A DNA stretch of 64,000 nt from Bacillota bacterium (GTDB lineage Bacteria > Bacillota > Clostridia > Christensenellales > UMGS416): the NCBI GenBank assembly GCA_023435705.1, contig JAEYRH010000014.1, positions 62,001-126,000 of the forward strand. Direction: 5' to 3'. Made by a program: the position numbers and the translations under genes. A model generated the notes under the pieces. That model did no database searches and was not told the DNA's origin. It saw nothing but the letters and a program-made list of their open reading frames with translations. Below are positions 1 to 8,413 of this stretch, piece after piece (position 1 is the first letter of the stretch; every line of letters begins with the position of its first letter).

Positions 1-2
1 AC

Positions 3-1940
3 GAGGCCAAGATGTATTCGGTGGGCAAGATCCCCGGCGGCTACATCAAGCGTGAGGGCCGGCCTCCGGAAAAGTCCATCCTGACCAGCCGTTTGATTGA
101 CAGGCCTATAAGGCCTCTTTTCCCCAAGGATTTCCGCAACGATGTGCAGGTGGTCGCCACCGTGCTTTCCGTCGATACCGACATTCCGCCGGATGTGTTT
201 GCGATGATTGGCTCTTCGATCTCGCTCAGCATTTCTGACATCCCGTTCGCCGGTCCTACCGGCAGTGTGGTCGTGGGCCTTGTGGATGGCAAGTATGTGA
301 TCAATCCCGACAGCGCCCAGCGCGAGAAGAGCCTCATGCACCTGGTGGTGTCCGGCACCCGTGACGCGGTGATGATGGTGGAAGCCGGCGCCGAGGGCGT
401 CTCCGAAAAGGTGATGCTGGAAGCCATCCTGTTTGCCCATGAGGAAATCAAGAAGATCGTTGCTTTCATCGACGGCATCGTGGCTGAGATCGGCCTGCCC
501 AAGTTCAGCTACGAAGCCCATGACATCGACCCCGAGGTGGATGCCGCTGTGCGCGCCTTCGCGTGGGACAAGTGCGTGTGGGCCCTGGATACCGATGACC
601 GCACCGAGCGCCAGAACCGCGACAAGCAGGTCACACAGGAAGTGCTCGCCCATTTCGCCGAGACCTTCCCTGGCAAGACCGGCGACATCAAAGACAGCCT
701 TTACTACATCACCAAGGAAATTGTGCGCGAGAAAATCGTGATGCAGGGCAAGCGGCCTGACGGCCGCGGCCTCACCGATGTGCGCCCGATCTGGTGTGAG
801 GTCGGTATCCTGGCCCGCACCCACGGCTCGGGTGTGTTCACCCGCGGGCAGACACAGGTAATGACGCTGGCCACGCTGGGCTCCATTTCCGAAGTGCAGC
901 GGCTCGATGACATCACCGATGAAGACACGAAGCGCTATATGCACCATTACAATATGCCGCCCTACAGCACTGGTGAGGCCAAGCCCATGCGCGGCACAGG
1001 CAGGCGCGAGATTGGCCATGGCGCGTTGGCGGAGCGGGCATTGCTGCCAGTGATCCCCAGTGAGGAAGAGTTCCCCTATGCCATCCGGCTTGTGTCCGAA
1101 GTCATTTCCTCCAACGGCTCCACGTCTCAGGCCAGCGTCTGCGGCAGCACCTTGGCGTTGATGGATGCCGGTGTGCCGATCAAGGCGCCCGTTGCCGGCG
1201 TGGCGATGGGCCTGATTAAGGACACCAAGAGCGGTAATGTGGCCGTGCTCACCGACATCCAGGGCCTTGAGGATTTCCTCGGCGACATGGACTTCAAGGT
1301 GGCCGGCACCAAGGATGGGATCACCGCAATCCAAATGGACATCAAGATCAAGGGAATTGACCGTGAGATCCTCGAGCGTGCGCTGGAGCAGGCCCGTGTG
1401 GGCAGGCTGCACATCCTGGACAAGATGCTGGAGACGATCAAAGCCCCCAAGACAGAGCTTTCGCCCTTCGCCCCCAAGGTAATCCAGTTCAAGATCGATC
1501 CTGACAAGATCCGAGAGGTGATCGGGCCCGGAGGCAAGATGATCAACAAGATCATCGACGAAACCGGTGTGAAGATCGACATTGAAGATGACGGCCGCGT
1601 GTTCATCGCTTCGCCCGACCAGATCTCTGCCGCCAAGGCCAAGGGTATGATCGACGCGATCACCAAGGTGATTGAGGTGGGCGAGGTATACTTTGGCACT
1701 GTTGTGCGCATCATGCCTTTCGGGGCCTTTGTGGAACTGCTGCCTGGTAAGGACGGCATGGTCCATATCTCCCGCCTCGCTGCACAGCGCGTCAACAAGG
1801 TGGAAGACGAGGTCAACATCGGCGACAAGGTGCTGGTCAAGGTCATCGAGATCGACGGTCAGGGCCGTGTAAACCTCAGCCGCAAGGAATTGCTTGAGGA
1901 TGAAAAGCGCATGAAGGCGGAAATGGCCGAAGGAAAGTAA
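3..1940 (+). CDS. pnp: Polyribonucleotide nucleotidyltransferase (PNPase), 5' end outside window
   Basis: PNPase degrades RNA 3' to 5' by phosphorolysis and acts in mRNA turnover in the cytoplasm. The reading frame is open from the first bases of the window, so the gene begins upstream; roughly the first 70 of about 700 residues are missing, and the in-frame ATG at 12 is an internal methionine. Visible in order: the rest of the first RNase PH core, the helical linker, the second RNase PH core, a KH domain with its GxxG loop (VIGPGGK, near 1520-1545), and a C-terminal S1 domain (about 1675-1900). Two small hairpins follow (1956-1973 and 2001-2038), then a peptidase gene. The pnp / M16 peptidase order is the usual one in Bacillota. 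Family assignment is certain. Confidence 0.97.
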   Translation, partial: EAKMYSVGKIPGGYIKREGRPPEKSILTSRLIDRPIRPLFPKDFRNDVQVVATVLSVDTDIPPDVFAMIGSSISLSISDIPFAGPTGSVVVGLVDGKYVINPDSAQREKSLMHLVVSGTRDAVMMVEAGAEGVSEKVMLEAILFAHEEIKKIVAFIDGIVAEIGLPKFSYEAHDIDPEVDAAVRAFAWDKCVWALDTDDRTERQNRDKQVTQEVLAHFAETFPGKTGDIKDSLYYITKEIVREKIVMQGKRPDGRGLTDVRPIWCEVGILARTHGSGVFTRGQTQVMTLATLGSISEVQRLDDITDEDTKRYMHHYNMPPYSTGEAKPMRGTGRREIGHGALAERALLPVIPSEEEFPYAIRLVSEVISSNGSTSQASVCGSTLALMDAGVPIKAPVAGVAMGLIKDTKSGNVAVLTDIQGLEDFLGDMDFKVAGTKDGITAIQMDIKIKGIDREILERALEQARVGRLHILDKMLETIKAPKTELSPFAPKVIQFKIDPDKIREVIGPGGKMINKIIDETGVKIDIEDDGRVFIASPDQISAAKAKGMIDAITKVIEVGEVYFGTVVRIMPFGAFVELLPGKDGMVHISRLAAQRVNKVEDEVNIGDKVLVKVIEIDGQGRVNLSRKELLEDEKRMKAEMAEGK

Positions 1941-2000
1941 TCCGGAGGTATCGCCTGTCGCGTGTGCGCGACAAACCTACTTCGTTAACCCCCATTTGAT

Positions 2001-2038
2001 ACCCGGCGCGCTGCATGATTTGCATCGGTGCGCCGGGT
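2001..2038 (+). other. Intercistronic GC-rich hairpin between pnp and the peptidase gene
   Basis: A 9-bp inverted repeat (ACCCGGCGC / GCGCCGGGT) encloses about 20 nt and has no T tract. A smaller hairpin (TGTCGCG / CGCGACA) lies at 1956-1973. Such stems may protect the 3' end of the pnp message or act as a processing site; they are not a clear terminator. The function is inferred. Confidence 0.5.
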
Positions 2039-2063
2039 AACGTTTCATAAACGGAGGTTCCAT

Positions 2064-3326
2064 ATGGTTAACGTAAAAACCATGCCGAACGGCATGCGCA
2101 TCGCCGGGGAAAGGATTTCTCATTTCCGATCAGCAGCGCTGGGCGTGTGGGTGGGCGTGGGCTCCATCCACGAAAACGAAGGCGAACACGGCCTTTCCCA
2201 CCTGATTGAGCACATGGTTTTCAAGGGCACCAGGAAGCGCACCGCCCGCGAGCTTGCCAGCGTCATGGATGCTGTGGGCGGCCACCTCAATGCCTACACG
2301 ACCAAGGAGTGCACATGTTTTCATGTGCGCGTCGTGGATGAGCACATCCCGCTGGCCGTGGATGTGTTGTCCGACTTGGCCACCGGCGCGCTTTTCACTG
2401 ATGAGGCGCTTGAGATGGAAAAAAACGTGGTGCTTGAAGAAATCTCAATGGTTGAGGACACGCCGGAAGACCTGGTGGGCGAGCTTTTAAGCGACGCATG
2501 GTATGGCGGTCACAACCTGGGCAAGCCGATCCTGGGTCAGGCTGATGAGATTAAAAGCTACACCCGTAAAGATGTGCTGGCATATTTTGAAAAGCATTAC
2601 CGCCCTGGCAACTTCGTGTTTTCGATGGCAGGCAATTATGATGAGCAGCGTATGGATGATCTGCTCAACACACACTTCGGCGCCGATGGCCACCCCCACA
2701 CTCCCTATGAATCTGTGCCGTTTGAACACAGTGGCACCCGTCGCGCGCTGGTGCGTAAAAAGGATATCGAGCAATTGCACATTTCCGTTGCGTTCCGTGG
2801 CTACCCGCGCATGGACGATCAGCTGTTCCCGATGCTGGTGCTGAACAACATCCTGGGCGGCGGCATGAGTTCGAGGCTCTTTCAACGCATCCGTGAAGAG
2901 CGGGGCCTGGTTTACTCAGTTTATACCTATCCGGCCAGCTATGTGGGCAGTGGTCTGTTCGCGATTTATGCGGGCCTTAACCCCGCAAACGCAGAGGTGG
3001 TCATGCAAATCATTCGCGAGGAGATGCAGAGCCTGAGGCAGGGCGACATTTCCGAGGAGGAGTTTGTGCGCTCACGCGAGCAACTGAAGGGTGGCTATGT
3101 GCTGGGCTTGGATGGCATTTCCTCCCGTATGGCCGATATGGGCAAGAGCACATTGCTAAACAACGCCATCCGCACAGAGGAAGAAGTGCTCAACAAGGTC
3201 AATGCCGTGACCATAGACGATGTGACGAAGGTTGCCCAATATGTATTTGATAACGATCACATCGCAGCTTCGGCGGTTGGTAAGATGCCAGGCCGGAAAA
3301 ACATGGAGAAAATATTGCTGGGGTAA
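2064..3326 (+). CDS. M16 family zinc peptidase (MlpA/PqqL-like)
   Basis: Predicted zinc metalloprotease of the pitrilysin/processing-peptidase family, 420 residues, the normal size of the single-chain bacterial enzyme. The inverted zinc motif HLIEH is at residues 46-50 with a downstream Glu at 126, exactly the HxxEH-x76-E spacing. The C-terminal half carries the usual non-catalytic M16 domain with the RGLVYSVYTYP segment. The ATG at 2064 is chosen because GGAGGT precedes it at proper distance; the longer frame from 2028 adds twelve residues that lie in a hairpin. It follows pnp, as its homologue does in Bacillus and many Clostridia. The substrate is unknown. Confidence 0.93.
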   Translation: MVNVKTMPNGMRIAGERISHFRSAALGVWVGVGSIHENEGEHGLSHLIEHMVFKGTRKRTARELASVMDAVGGHLNAYTTKECTCFHVRVVDEHIPLAVDVLSDLATGALFTDEALEMEKNVVLEEISMVEDTPEDLVGELLSDAWYGGHNLGKPILGQADEIKSYTRKDVLAYFEKHYRPGNFVFSMAGNYDEQRMDDLLNTHFGADGHPHTPYESVPFEHSGTRRALVRKKDIEQLHISVAFRGYPRMDDQLFPMLVLNNILGGGMSSRLFQRIREERGLVYSVYTYPASYVGSGLFAIYAGLNPANAEVVMQIIREEMQSLRQGDISEEEFVRSREQLKGGYVLGLDGISSRMADMGKSTLLNNAIRTEEEVLNKVNAVTIDDVTKVAQYVFDNDHIAASAVGKMPGRKNMEKILLG

Positions 3327-3345
3327 CAAACAGATAGAGCATTTC

Positions 3346-3376
3346 AACGGCTGATGGCTTGATCAGCCGTTTTTAT
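3346..3376 (+). terminator. Rho-independent terminator after the M16 peptidase gene
   Basis: AACGGCTGATGGC and the matching GATCAGCCGTT form a stem directly followed by a run of T residues. It closes the pnp-peptidase unit. Confidence 0.7.
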
Positions 3377-3421
3377 TTGCAGTTTCAGCAATCATCAGGA
3401 AAGGAAAGAGGTTGAACATGA

Positions 3422-3450
3422 TGGACATTCTCAGCCGGGAGGGCTATACT
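3422..3450 (+). promoter_or_regulatory. Sigma-A type promoter for the UroD-like gene
   Basis: TGGACA (3422-3427), 17-bp spacer, TATACT (3445-3450). It would start transcription near 3457, about 105 nt before the UroD-like gene. Confidence 0.55.
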
Positions 3451-3562
3451 CGAGAACAACCGCTGGAAATTTGTGGCAGACAACTAAACCTGCAATTGGT
3501 CCGGCTGAGAAGCCGATGGAAATGATCAGGAATTCAAAAAGGATTTGGGAGTGGGTTAGCAC

Positions 3563-4561
3563 ATGATGACTGCAAAGGAAAACTTCCTTCGCACGATGGC
3601 CGGCGACAGCCCGGAACGGCTTGTAAACGGATGGGAGCCCTTTGCTGTGATCACAGATCCGTTTCGTGAATGCCTGCGCGGCAGCCGCAAACGCGGCCAT
3701 GAGACAGTGGACCTGTGGGGCACCCACTTCTTCTGGCATGAGGACCAACCGGGTGCTGCGCCGCACATCACGAAGGAAAACAAGGTGATCAAGGACATCA
3801 CTCAGTGGCGGCGCGATCTGGTGGTGCCCGATCTTTGGAACCGCTGCGCCGACTGGTCGGCAGCGTGTCAGGCGGCGGAGCGAGCAGCCGGAGAGGGCAG
3901 GCTGGTCACAGCCATCATGACGGGCGGCATTTTCGAGCAGTCTCATTTCCTGATGGGTATCGAAGATACTCTTTGCAACTTGCTGCTGGAGCCTGACCAC
4001 ATGGCAGAGCTGCTGCAGGCATTACTGCAATACAAGATGGCATACGCCCGCGCTCTGGTGGAGAACCTCAGGCCGCAGGTGATGCTCTCTCACGACGACT
4101 GGGGCGAAAAGACGAGACTGTTTATGAGTCCGGACACCTGGCGCAAGTTTTTCAAGCCCCTCTACGCTGAGCTTTATGGTTACCTGAAAGACAATGACGT
4201 GATCGTGATGCACCATGCAGACAGCTTTTGCGAGCCGATCGTGGAAGATATGGCCGAGATCGGCATTAACATCTGGCAAGGGGTGCTGCCGCAGAATGAC
4301 ATCCCCGCGATGCAGAAGCGCCTGGCTGGCCGCATGGTGCTGATGGGCGGGGTGGACACCGCAAGAATCGATGTGGCCGGGTGGACAGAGGCAGCGGTGC
4401 GTGAGGAAACCCGCCGGGCTTGCCGGGAATATGGCCCTGGCGGCTATTTCATCCCCGGCATTACCTATGGCGGCACCAGCACCATCCACCCTGAGGTGGA
4501 CGTGATTGTTTGCGACGAGATCAGCAAATGCGCCGCCGACTATGTGGCCCGCCGCACTTGA
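3563..4561 (+). CDS. Uroporphyrinogen decarboxylase (URO-D) family protein, MtaA/CmuA-like
   Basis: A 332-residue protein of the URO-D superfamily. The sequence resembles the methyltransferase branch (MtaA, CmuA and relatives), which move methyl groups between corrinoid proteins and thiols, more than the haem enzyme. Supporting features are the N-terminal TAKENFLRTMAG segment, the central HDDWGEKTRLFMSPD and MHHADSFCEPIVEDMAEIG blocks typical of this branch, and the C-terminal PGITYGGTSTIHPEVDV. No haem gene and no corrinoid protein is adjacent, so the substrate cannot be inferred. Two ATG codons in tandem (3563, 3566) make the exact start ambiguous; the ribosome site is weak. It is probably cotranscribed with the esterase 43 bp downstream. 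Confidence 0.8.
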   Translation: MMTAKENFLRTMAGDSPERLVNGWEPFAVITDPFRECLRGSRKRGHETVDLWGTHFFWHEDQPGAAPHITKENKVIKDITQWRRDLVVPDLWNRCADWSAACQAAERAAGEGRLVTAIMTGGIFEQSHFLMGIEDTLCNLLLEPDHMAELLQALLQYKMAYARALVENLRPQVMLSHDDWGEKTRLFMSPDTWRKFFKPLYAELYGYLKDNDVIVMHHADSFCEPIVEDMAEIGINIWQGVLPQNDIPAMQKRLAGRMVLMGGVDTARIDVAGWTEAAVREETRRACREYGPGGYFIPGITYGGTSTIHPEVDVIVCDEISKCAADYVARRT

Positions 4562-4604
4562 CAGGACCGGGCAGTGATATTGATTTGTAGAAGGAGTGAC
4601 CTGT

Positions 4605-5414
4605 ATGGCAACGTTTCAGATTGAAATGTTTTCGACCACGCTTAAGCGGCTTGTGCCCCTCACGGTGATCCTGCCGGTGGAGAAGCCCGACATCCCTGGC
4701 ATTCCCAAGCAGGAGGAGAAGCCGTTCAAAACGGTTTATTTGCTCCACGGCTACTCCGGAAGCAACAACGACTGGCTTTATGGTTCTCGCATCGCCACGC
4801 TGGCGATGATGCACAACGTGGCCGTCGTGATGCCCTCCGGCGGCAATAGCTTCTATCTGGATGATGAGATCCGAAGCGAGTATATGGAAAAGTATATCAC
4901 GGAGGAGCTGGTGGCCTTCACCCGCAAGGTTTTCCCGCTGTCTGCGAAAAAGGAAGACACCACGATCGGCGGCCTGTCCATGGGCGGTTATGGCGCGTTG
5001 CACAGCGCATTGAAGCGGCCTGATGTGTTTGGTTGGGTGTATGCGCTTTCCTCGGCGTTCATCACCGACCAGGTTGCTCAAATGAAGGAGGGGGACCCGA
5101 ACCCCATTGCGCCTTTCAGCTATTATGTGCATTGGTTCGGCCAGCCGGCCAAGGTGCTTGGCAGCGACAAAGACCCGAAAGCCCTTGCCAAATTGCTGAA
5201 GGACAGCGGCTCTGAGCTGCCTAAAATCTTCATGGCCTGCGGCACCGAGGATTTCCTGCTTGAGCCGAACCGAAGCATGGATCAATACTTCACTCAGATC
5301 GGCGTTGCACATGAATACCGGGAGAGCAAGGGCGTTCACAACTGGGCGTTCTGGGATGAATACATTGAAAAAGCGATGGAGTGGCAGTATGGCAAGCCGC
5401 AGATGGGTATGTAA
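4605..5414 (+). CDS. Alpha/beta-hydrolase esterase (esterase D / acetyl-esterase type)
   Basis: A 269-residue intracellular alpha/beta-hydrolase. The nucleophile elbow GLSMGG has Ser125; D216 (in CGTEDF) and H245 (in GVHNWAFWDEY) complete a plausible triad, and LLHGYSG near residue 47 is the oxyanion loop. This layout is typical of the esterase D / acetylxylan-esterase-like family that removes acyl groups from sugars. The ATG at 4605 has AAGGAG eight bases upstream; the GTG at 4596 sits on that site. No signal peptide is present. It follows the URO-D-like gene in an apparent operon and ends at a strong terminator. It resembles the esterases of the large island at 51-55 kb. Substrate not known. 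Confidence 0.87.
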   Translation: MATFQIEMFSTTLKRLVPLTVILPVEKPDIPGIPKQEEKPFKTVYLLHGYSGSNNDWLYGSRIATLAMMHNVAVVMPSGGNSFYLDDEIRSEYMEKYITEELVAFTRKVFPLSAKKEDTTIGGLSMGGYGALHSALKRPDVFGWVYALSSAFITDQVAQMKEGDPNPIAPFSYYVHWFGQPAKVLGSDKDPKALAKLLKDSGSELPKIFMACGTEDFLLEPNRSMDQYFTQIGVAHEYRESKGVHNWAFWDEYIEKAMEWQYGKPQMGM

Positions 5415-5437
5415 CCCGATCTTCTGACTGACTGCGC

Positions 5438-5475
5438 GAAACTCCTCCCGACTTGGAACCGGGAGGAGTTTTCTA
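5438..5475. terminator. Bidirectional terminator between convergent esterase and sugar kinase genes
   Basis: Thirteen-base arms (GAAACTCCTCCCG / CGGGAGGAGTTTC) with A and T runs on both sides can serve both the plus-strand esterase and the minus-strand kinase. Confidence 0.85.
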
Positions 5476-5484
5476 TGGGATGGG

Positions 5485-6465
5485 TTATTGCAGTGGCTGG
5501 GCAGCCAGCAGTGCTTCCACCTCTTCGGGCGATGGCATTGCGCTGATCGCTCCCTTTCTGGTGGCGCACAGCGCTCCTACGGCATTGGAGAAGCGCACCA
5601 TCTCTACCATTTCTGCTAAACCAAATTCCCGGAGCCCTTTGCCGGACCGGCGCAGCCGGGTCAAAAAGCCGCCCATGAAAGCATCGCCGGCCCCGGTGGT
5701 GTCCACCACGGCCACTGCGAAGGAGGGCACTTTTGCGCTGCCTGCCGCGCACCGGAAATGGCAGCCCGCCGCGCCCATTGTCACCAACACAATGGCGGTG
5801 CCCTTTGCATACAGCAAATCGGCTGCTCGGGCAATGTCTTGCTCACCGGTGATGAAGCGGATTTCATCATCGGAGATCTTCAGCACGTCTGCATATGGCA
5901 GCCCCATCTCCATGCCGGCTTTCGCGGCTGCGTCATCTTGCCAAAGAGGCTGCCGCCAGTTGGGGTCGTAGGATACCAGCTTTCCCAGTCGTTTCGCCTC
6001 ACCGGCAGCCAGCAGCGTGGCGGACCGGGCTGGCTCGTGGGTCAGGGAGAGGGAGCCGAAATGGAAGATATGGCTTTGCGAAATGAGCTCCAGATCCACA
6101 TCCTCTGGCTTAAGCATATAGTCAGCACCGGGGATGCGGTAAAAGCTGAAGCTGCGGTTGCCCTCATGATCCAAATGGACGAATGCCAGCGTGGTGTTGT
6201 ATACGCCTGAAAAGCGCAGGCCCTGGGTGCTAATTCCTCGCTTGTCCAGTGTTTCCTTCAAAAACCGACCAAACTGGTCCTCTCCCACCATGCCGACGAA
6301 GGCGGCACTTCCACCCAGCCTGGCCACTGCTGCCAGCACATTGGCCGGCGCGCCGCCTGGGTTCTGCTCAAACACAGGCATGCCGGAGGGGGAGGGGCCC
6401 ATCGGCGTGAAGTCAATCAGCAGCTCGCCCAACGCCACAATGTCACAGGTCTTTGCTTTTTCCAC
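5485..6465 (-). CDS. PfkB family carbohydrate kinase (fructokinase-like)
   Basis: A 326-residue ribokinase/PfkB fold kinase. It has the N-terminal GELLIDF strand, the substrate signature NPGGAPANVLAAVARLG (signature 1) and the C-terminal DTTGAGDAFMGGFL, which holds the catalytic Asp and the anion hole. Overall resemblance is to bacterial fructokinases (ScrK), which phosphorylate fructose with ATP; other ketoses or deoxy sugars cannot be excluded. The GTG start is supported by the N-terminal CDIVALGELLIDF alignment, with GGAGGT about 12 nt upstream. It is transcribed alone from a promoter at 6501-6529 and ends at a shared terminator. Confidence 0.88.
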   Translation of the reverse strand: MEKAKTCDIVALGELLIDFTPMGPSPSGMPVFEQNPGGAPANVLAAVARLGGSAAFVGMVGEDQFGRFLKETLDKRGISTQGLRFSGVYNTTLAFVHLDHEGNRSFSFYRIPGADYMLKPEDVDLELISQSHIFHFGSLSLTHEPARSATLLAAGEAKRLGKLVSYDPNWRQPLWQDDAAAKAGMEMGLPYADVLKISDDEIRFITGEQDIARAADLLYAKGTAIVLVTMGAAGCHFRCAAGSAKVPSFAVAVVDTTGAGDAFMGGFLTRLRRSGKGLREFGLAEMVEMVRFSNAVGALCATRKGAISAMPSPEEVEALLAAQPLQ

Positions 6466-6500
6466 GGTTTCTTGAAGACCTCCAGTGGTATTCTGCGTGC

Positions 6501-6529
6501 ATCATACCAAAATTGAGGCATTGTAACAA
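6501..6529 (-). promoter_or_regulatory. Promoter of the PfkB kinase gene with a possible LacI-type operator
   Basis: On the minus strand TTGTTA (6524-6529), 17-bp spacer, TATGAT (6501-6506). The -35 box overlaps CAAGCGGTTG (6527-6536), a CAAnCGnTTG half-symmetric site, and a related GCGGTTG follows at 6540-6546. A LacI-family regulator is encoded nearby. The promoter is reasonably clear; the operator is an inference. Confidence 0.55.
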
Positions 6530-6598
6530 GCGGTTGCATGCGGTTGTTTGGATACTTCCGGTACCAGGACCAGGTGAAATGCGAGGCGTGAGAAACGG

Positions 6599-6627
6599 TT
6601 GACATATTGTGTGGGAGTTGCTGTACA
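6599..6627 (+). promoter_or_regulatory. Promoter for the DUF3237 gene
   Basis: Perfect TTGACA (6599-6604), 17-bp spacer, TGTACA (6622-6627), about 55 nt upstream of the start codon. Confidence 0.5.
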
Positions 6628-6682
6628 AAGCGTCATTTGCTTGCTAAGATGAAAGCATCACAATCACTGCCGGGAGGGTTTT

Positions 6683-7108
6683 ATGGAATTGCAGACAAAC
6701 CAGATTATGAAACTTCATGTGACAATCGGCGAACCACTGACTGTGGGGGATACGCTGCGGGGAAGGCTGTCGATCATCCCGATCACCGGTGGCCATTTCG
6801 AGGGCCCCGGCATCAGGGGCATTGTTTGCCTCGGCGGTGCTGACTGGAACACACGCTTGAATGACACGCACTCCCATGTTTTCGCCAAGTATTGGTTGAA
6901 GACCGATGATGGTGTGGTCATCTCCGTGGAAAATGAGGGTGTGATTGACAACAGCCTGTGGGGCACTCAGATAATCAAGACAAACCCCCGCTTTCTCGTG
7001 GATCGCGGGGGCAAGTATTCCTTTTTGGAATCTGGTGTGTTTGTGGGCGAGTTGGTGGGCAGTGATGAGCCCGGCGCGGTGGATATCACGATTTACAAGA
7101 TGGCCTGA
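6683..7108 (+). CDS. DUF3237 family protein
   Basis: A 141-residue protein matching the DUF3237 (UPF0311) beta-barrel family. Recognisable parts are LHVTIGEPLTVGDTLRGRL near the N-terminus, the central ITGGHFEGPGIRGIVCLGGADW and the C-terminal NPRFLVDRGGKYSFLES with DITIYKMA. The function of the family is not established. ATG at 6683 has GGGAGGG five bases upstream. It stands alone between divergent kinase and convergent LacI genes. No signal peptide or membrane segment. Confidence 0.85.
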   Translation: MELQTNQIMKLHVTIGEPLTVGDTLRGRLSIIPITGGHFEGPGIRGIVCLGGADWNTRLNDTHSHVFAKYWLKTDDGVVISVENEGVIDNSLWGTQIIKTNPRFLVDRGGKYSFLESGVFVGELVGSDEPGAVDITIYKMA

Positions 7109-7110
7109 GC

Positions 7111-7142
7111 GCGGGGCGTACTTCAGGTGGTGCCCCGCTTTA
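7111..7142 (+). terminator. Hairpin after the DUF3237 gene
   Basis: GCGGGGC (7111-7117) and GCCCCGC (7132-7138) enclose 14 nt, followed by TTTAT. The T tract is short, and the hairpin runs into the last codons of the convergent LacI gene, so termination may be inefficient. Confidence 0.45.
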
Positions 7143-8100
7143 TGAGCGACACCGGGAACGTGACGCTGTTGGGGATGGCCCGCTTTTCCGACTTGAACAC
7201 AATGCTTTCCACGGCATACTGGCAGATGTCACGGATCGCCTGATGGATCGTTGTGATCTGCGGTGTGCAGAGCTTGCACACATCAATGTCATCATAGCCC
7301 ACGATCTTCATTTGCTCCGGAATGCAGATGCCCCGGGCGTAGCAGGCCTGGATCACCTGAGCGGCCAGGATGTCGTTGGAGGTGAAGATGCCGTCCACAT
7401 CTGGGTTCTGGTCCAACAGACCTGCCACAATGTCTTCATAAGCCATCGATAGGAACTGCTCCTCGCTGGCGTCCAGCAGTATATAAGGCACGCCGCGCTT
7501 CTCGCAAACCTCCCGGAAGCCGTAATAGCGCTTATTGGCATCCATGTTGAGGTATAGGCTGCCGCTCACGTGTGCAAGTTTCTTGCAACCCCGCTCGATC
7601 AGGTGCTCCGCAGCCAGCACGCCGCCCTGGTAGTTATCAGAGCAAACAGAGGGGATCTGCGAGGAGATCACGCGGTCAATGGAGATTACCAGCGCATCGG
7701 TTTTGATGCTGTTGCCCAAATCCTGCGTGTGGCTTGCCACAATCACTCCGGCCACCTTGTTGGCATTGAGCATATTGAAGTATTCCAGCTCTTTTGTGTT
7801 GTCATGGTTGGAGTTGCACAGCAGCAGCTTGTAGCCGTGTTGGGACGCGTGATGCTCCACGGCGTCGATCACCTTGCAGAAGAAGTGGTTGCTAGCCGAG
7901 GGCACGATGAGGCCGATGATCTTGCTCTTTTTGGTGGAAAGGGAGCGCGCGATCTCGTTTGGTTGGTAATTCAGCTCCTTCATGGCCTTCTTGATCTTGT
8001 TCTTCGTCTTCTCGCTCACATAGCCGCGCTCGTTCAGCATGCGTGACACGGTGGTAACGGTAACCCCTGACAGTGCTGCGACGTCCTTGATCGTTGCCAT
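7123..8100 (-). CDS. LacI family transcriptional regulator
   Basis: A 325-residue regulator. The N-terminal helix-turn-helix is MATIKDVAALSGVTVTTVSRMLNERG, followed by the hinge region YQPNEIARSLSTKKSKIIGLI and a periplasmic-binding-protein-like effector domain with DALVISIDR and GIFTSNDILAAQVIQACYARGI. Start placed at ATG 8100, where the family normally begins; a GTG/ATG-initiated longer form to 8112 is possible (GGAG lies before either). The family usually senses sugars and represses catabolic genes. Nearby candidates are the PfkB kinase and itself. It has its own promoter and a 13-bp palindrome upstream. Confidence 0.93.
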   Translation of the reverse strand: MATIKDVAALSGVTVTTVSRMLNERGYVSEKTKNKIKKAMKELNYQPNEIARSLSTKKSKIIGLIVPSASNHFFCKVIDAVEHHASQHGYKLLLCNSNHDNTKELEYFNMLNANKVAGVIVASHTQDLGNSIKTDALVISIDRVISSQIPSVCSDNYQGGVLAAEHLIERGCKKLAHVSGSLYLNMDANKRYYGFREVCEKRGVPYILLDASEEQFLSMAYEDIVAGLLDQNPDVDGIFTSNDILAAQVIQACYARGICIPEQMKIVGYDDIDVCKLCTPQITTIHQAIRDICQYAVESIVFKSEKRAIPNSVTFPVSLIKRGTT

Positions 8101-8170
8101 GGTTCTCCCCATTCCAGCTCCAATGACGCAGATTTTGCGTGCTGGAGCCTGTAAGCAATGCGTTTTTCTT

Positions 8171-8199
8171 ACTCTATTACAATCCAACCGGGATGTCAA
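8171..8199 (-). promoter_or_regulatory. Promoter of the LacI regulator gene
   Basis: Minus strand TTGACA (8194-8199), 17-bp spacer, TAGAGT (8171-8176). Just upstream is the perfect palindrome ACATAT-G-ATATGT (8207-8219), a candidate operator. Confidence 0.6.
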
Positions 8200-8378
8200 C
8201 TGCTCGACATATGATATGTTCATACACAGCATGTTTGGACTGTATTTGCTGAGCTCCGCCGTGCTGATTGTCGGGCTGCTGCTTTTTGCACTCCAGCATA
8301 AAAGGAGATGGATCGATGTTGCTGCTGTACCGGAGGTTTCTAAGGCGGCAGAAAATGCATGAACCTCAGAATTAACTC

Positions 8379-8407
8379 TTGACAAAGAGACTTTATCGCA
8401 CTAAACT
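8379..8407 (+). promoter_or_regulatory. Promoter of the trp operon
   Basis: TTGACA (8379-8384), 17-bp spacer, TAAACT (8402-8407). Predicted start near 8414, about 55 nt before the conserved T-box leader element ACAGAGAGC. Confidence 0.65.
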
Positions 8408-8413
8408 AATGCA

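Noticed and set aside
3418..3525. 35-codon ORF upstream of the URO-D-like gene
   Set aside because: A TGGACA-17-TATACT promoter lies inside it, so most of it would not be transcribed from that promoter; no family resemblance.
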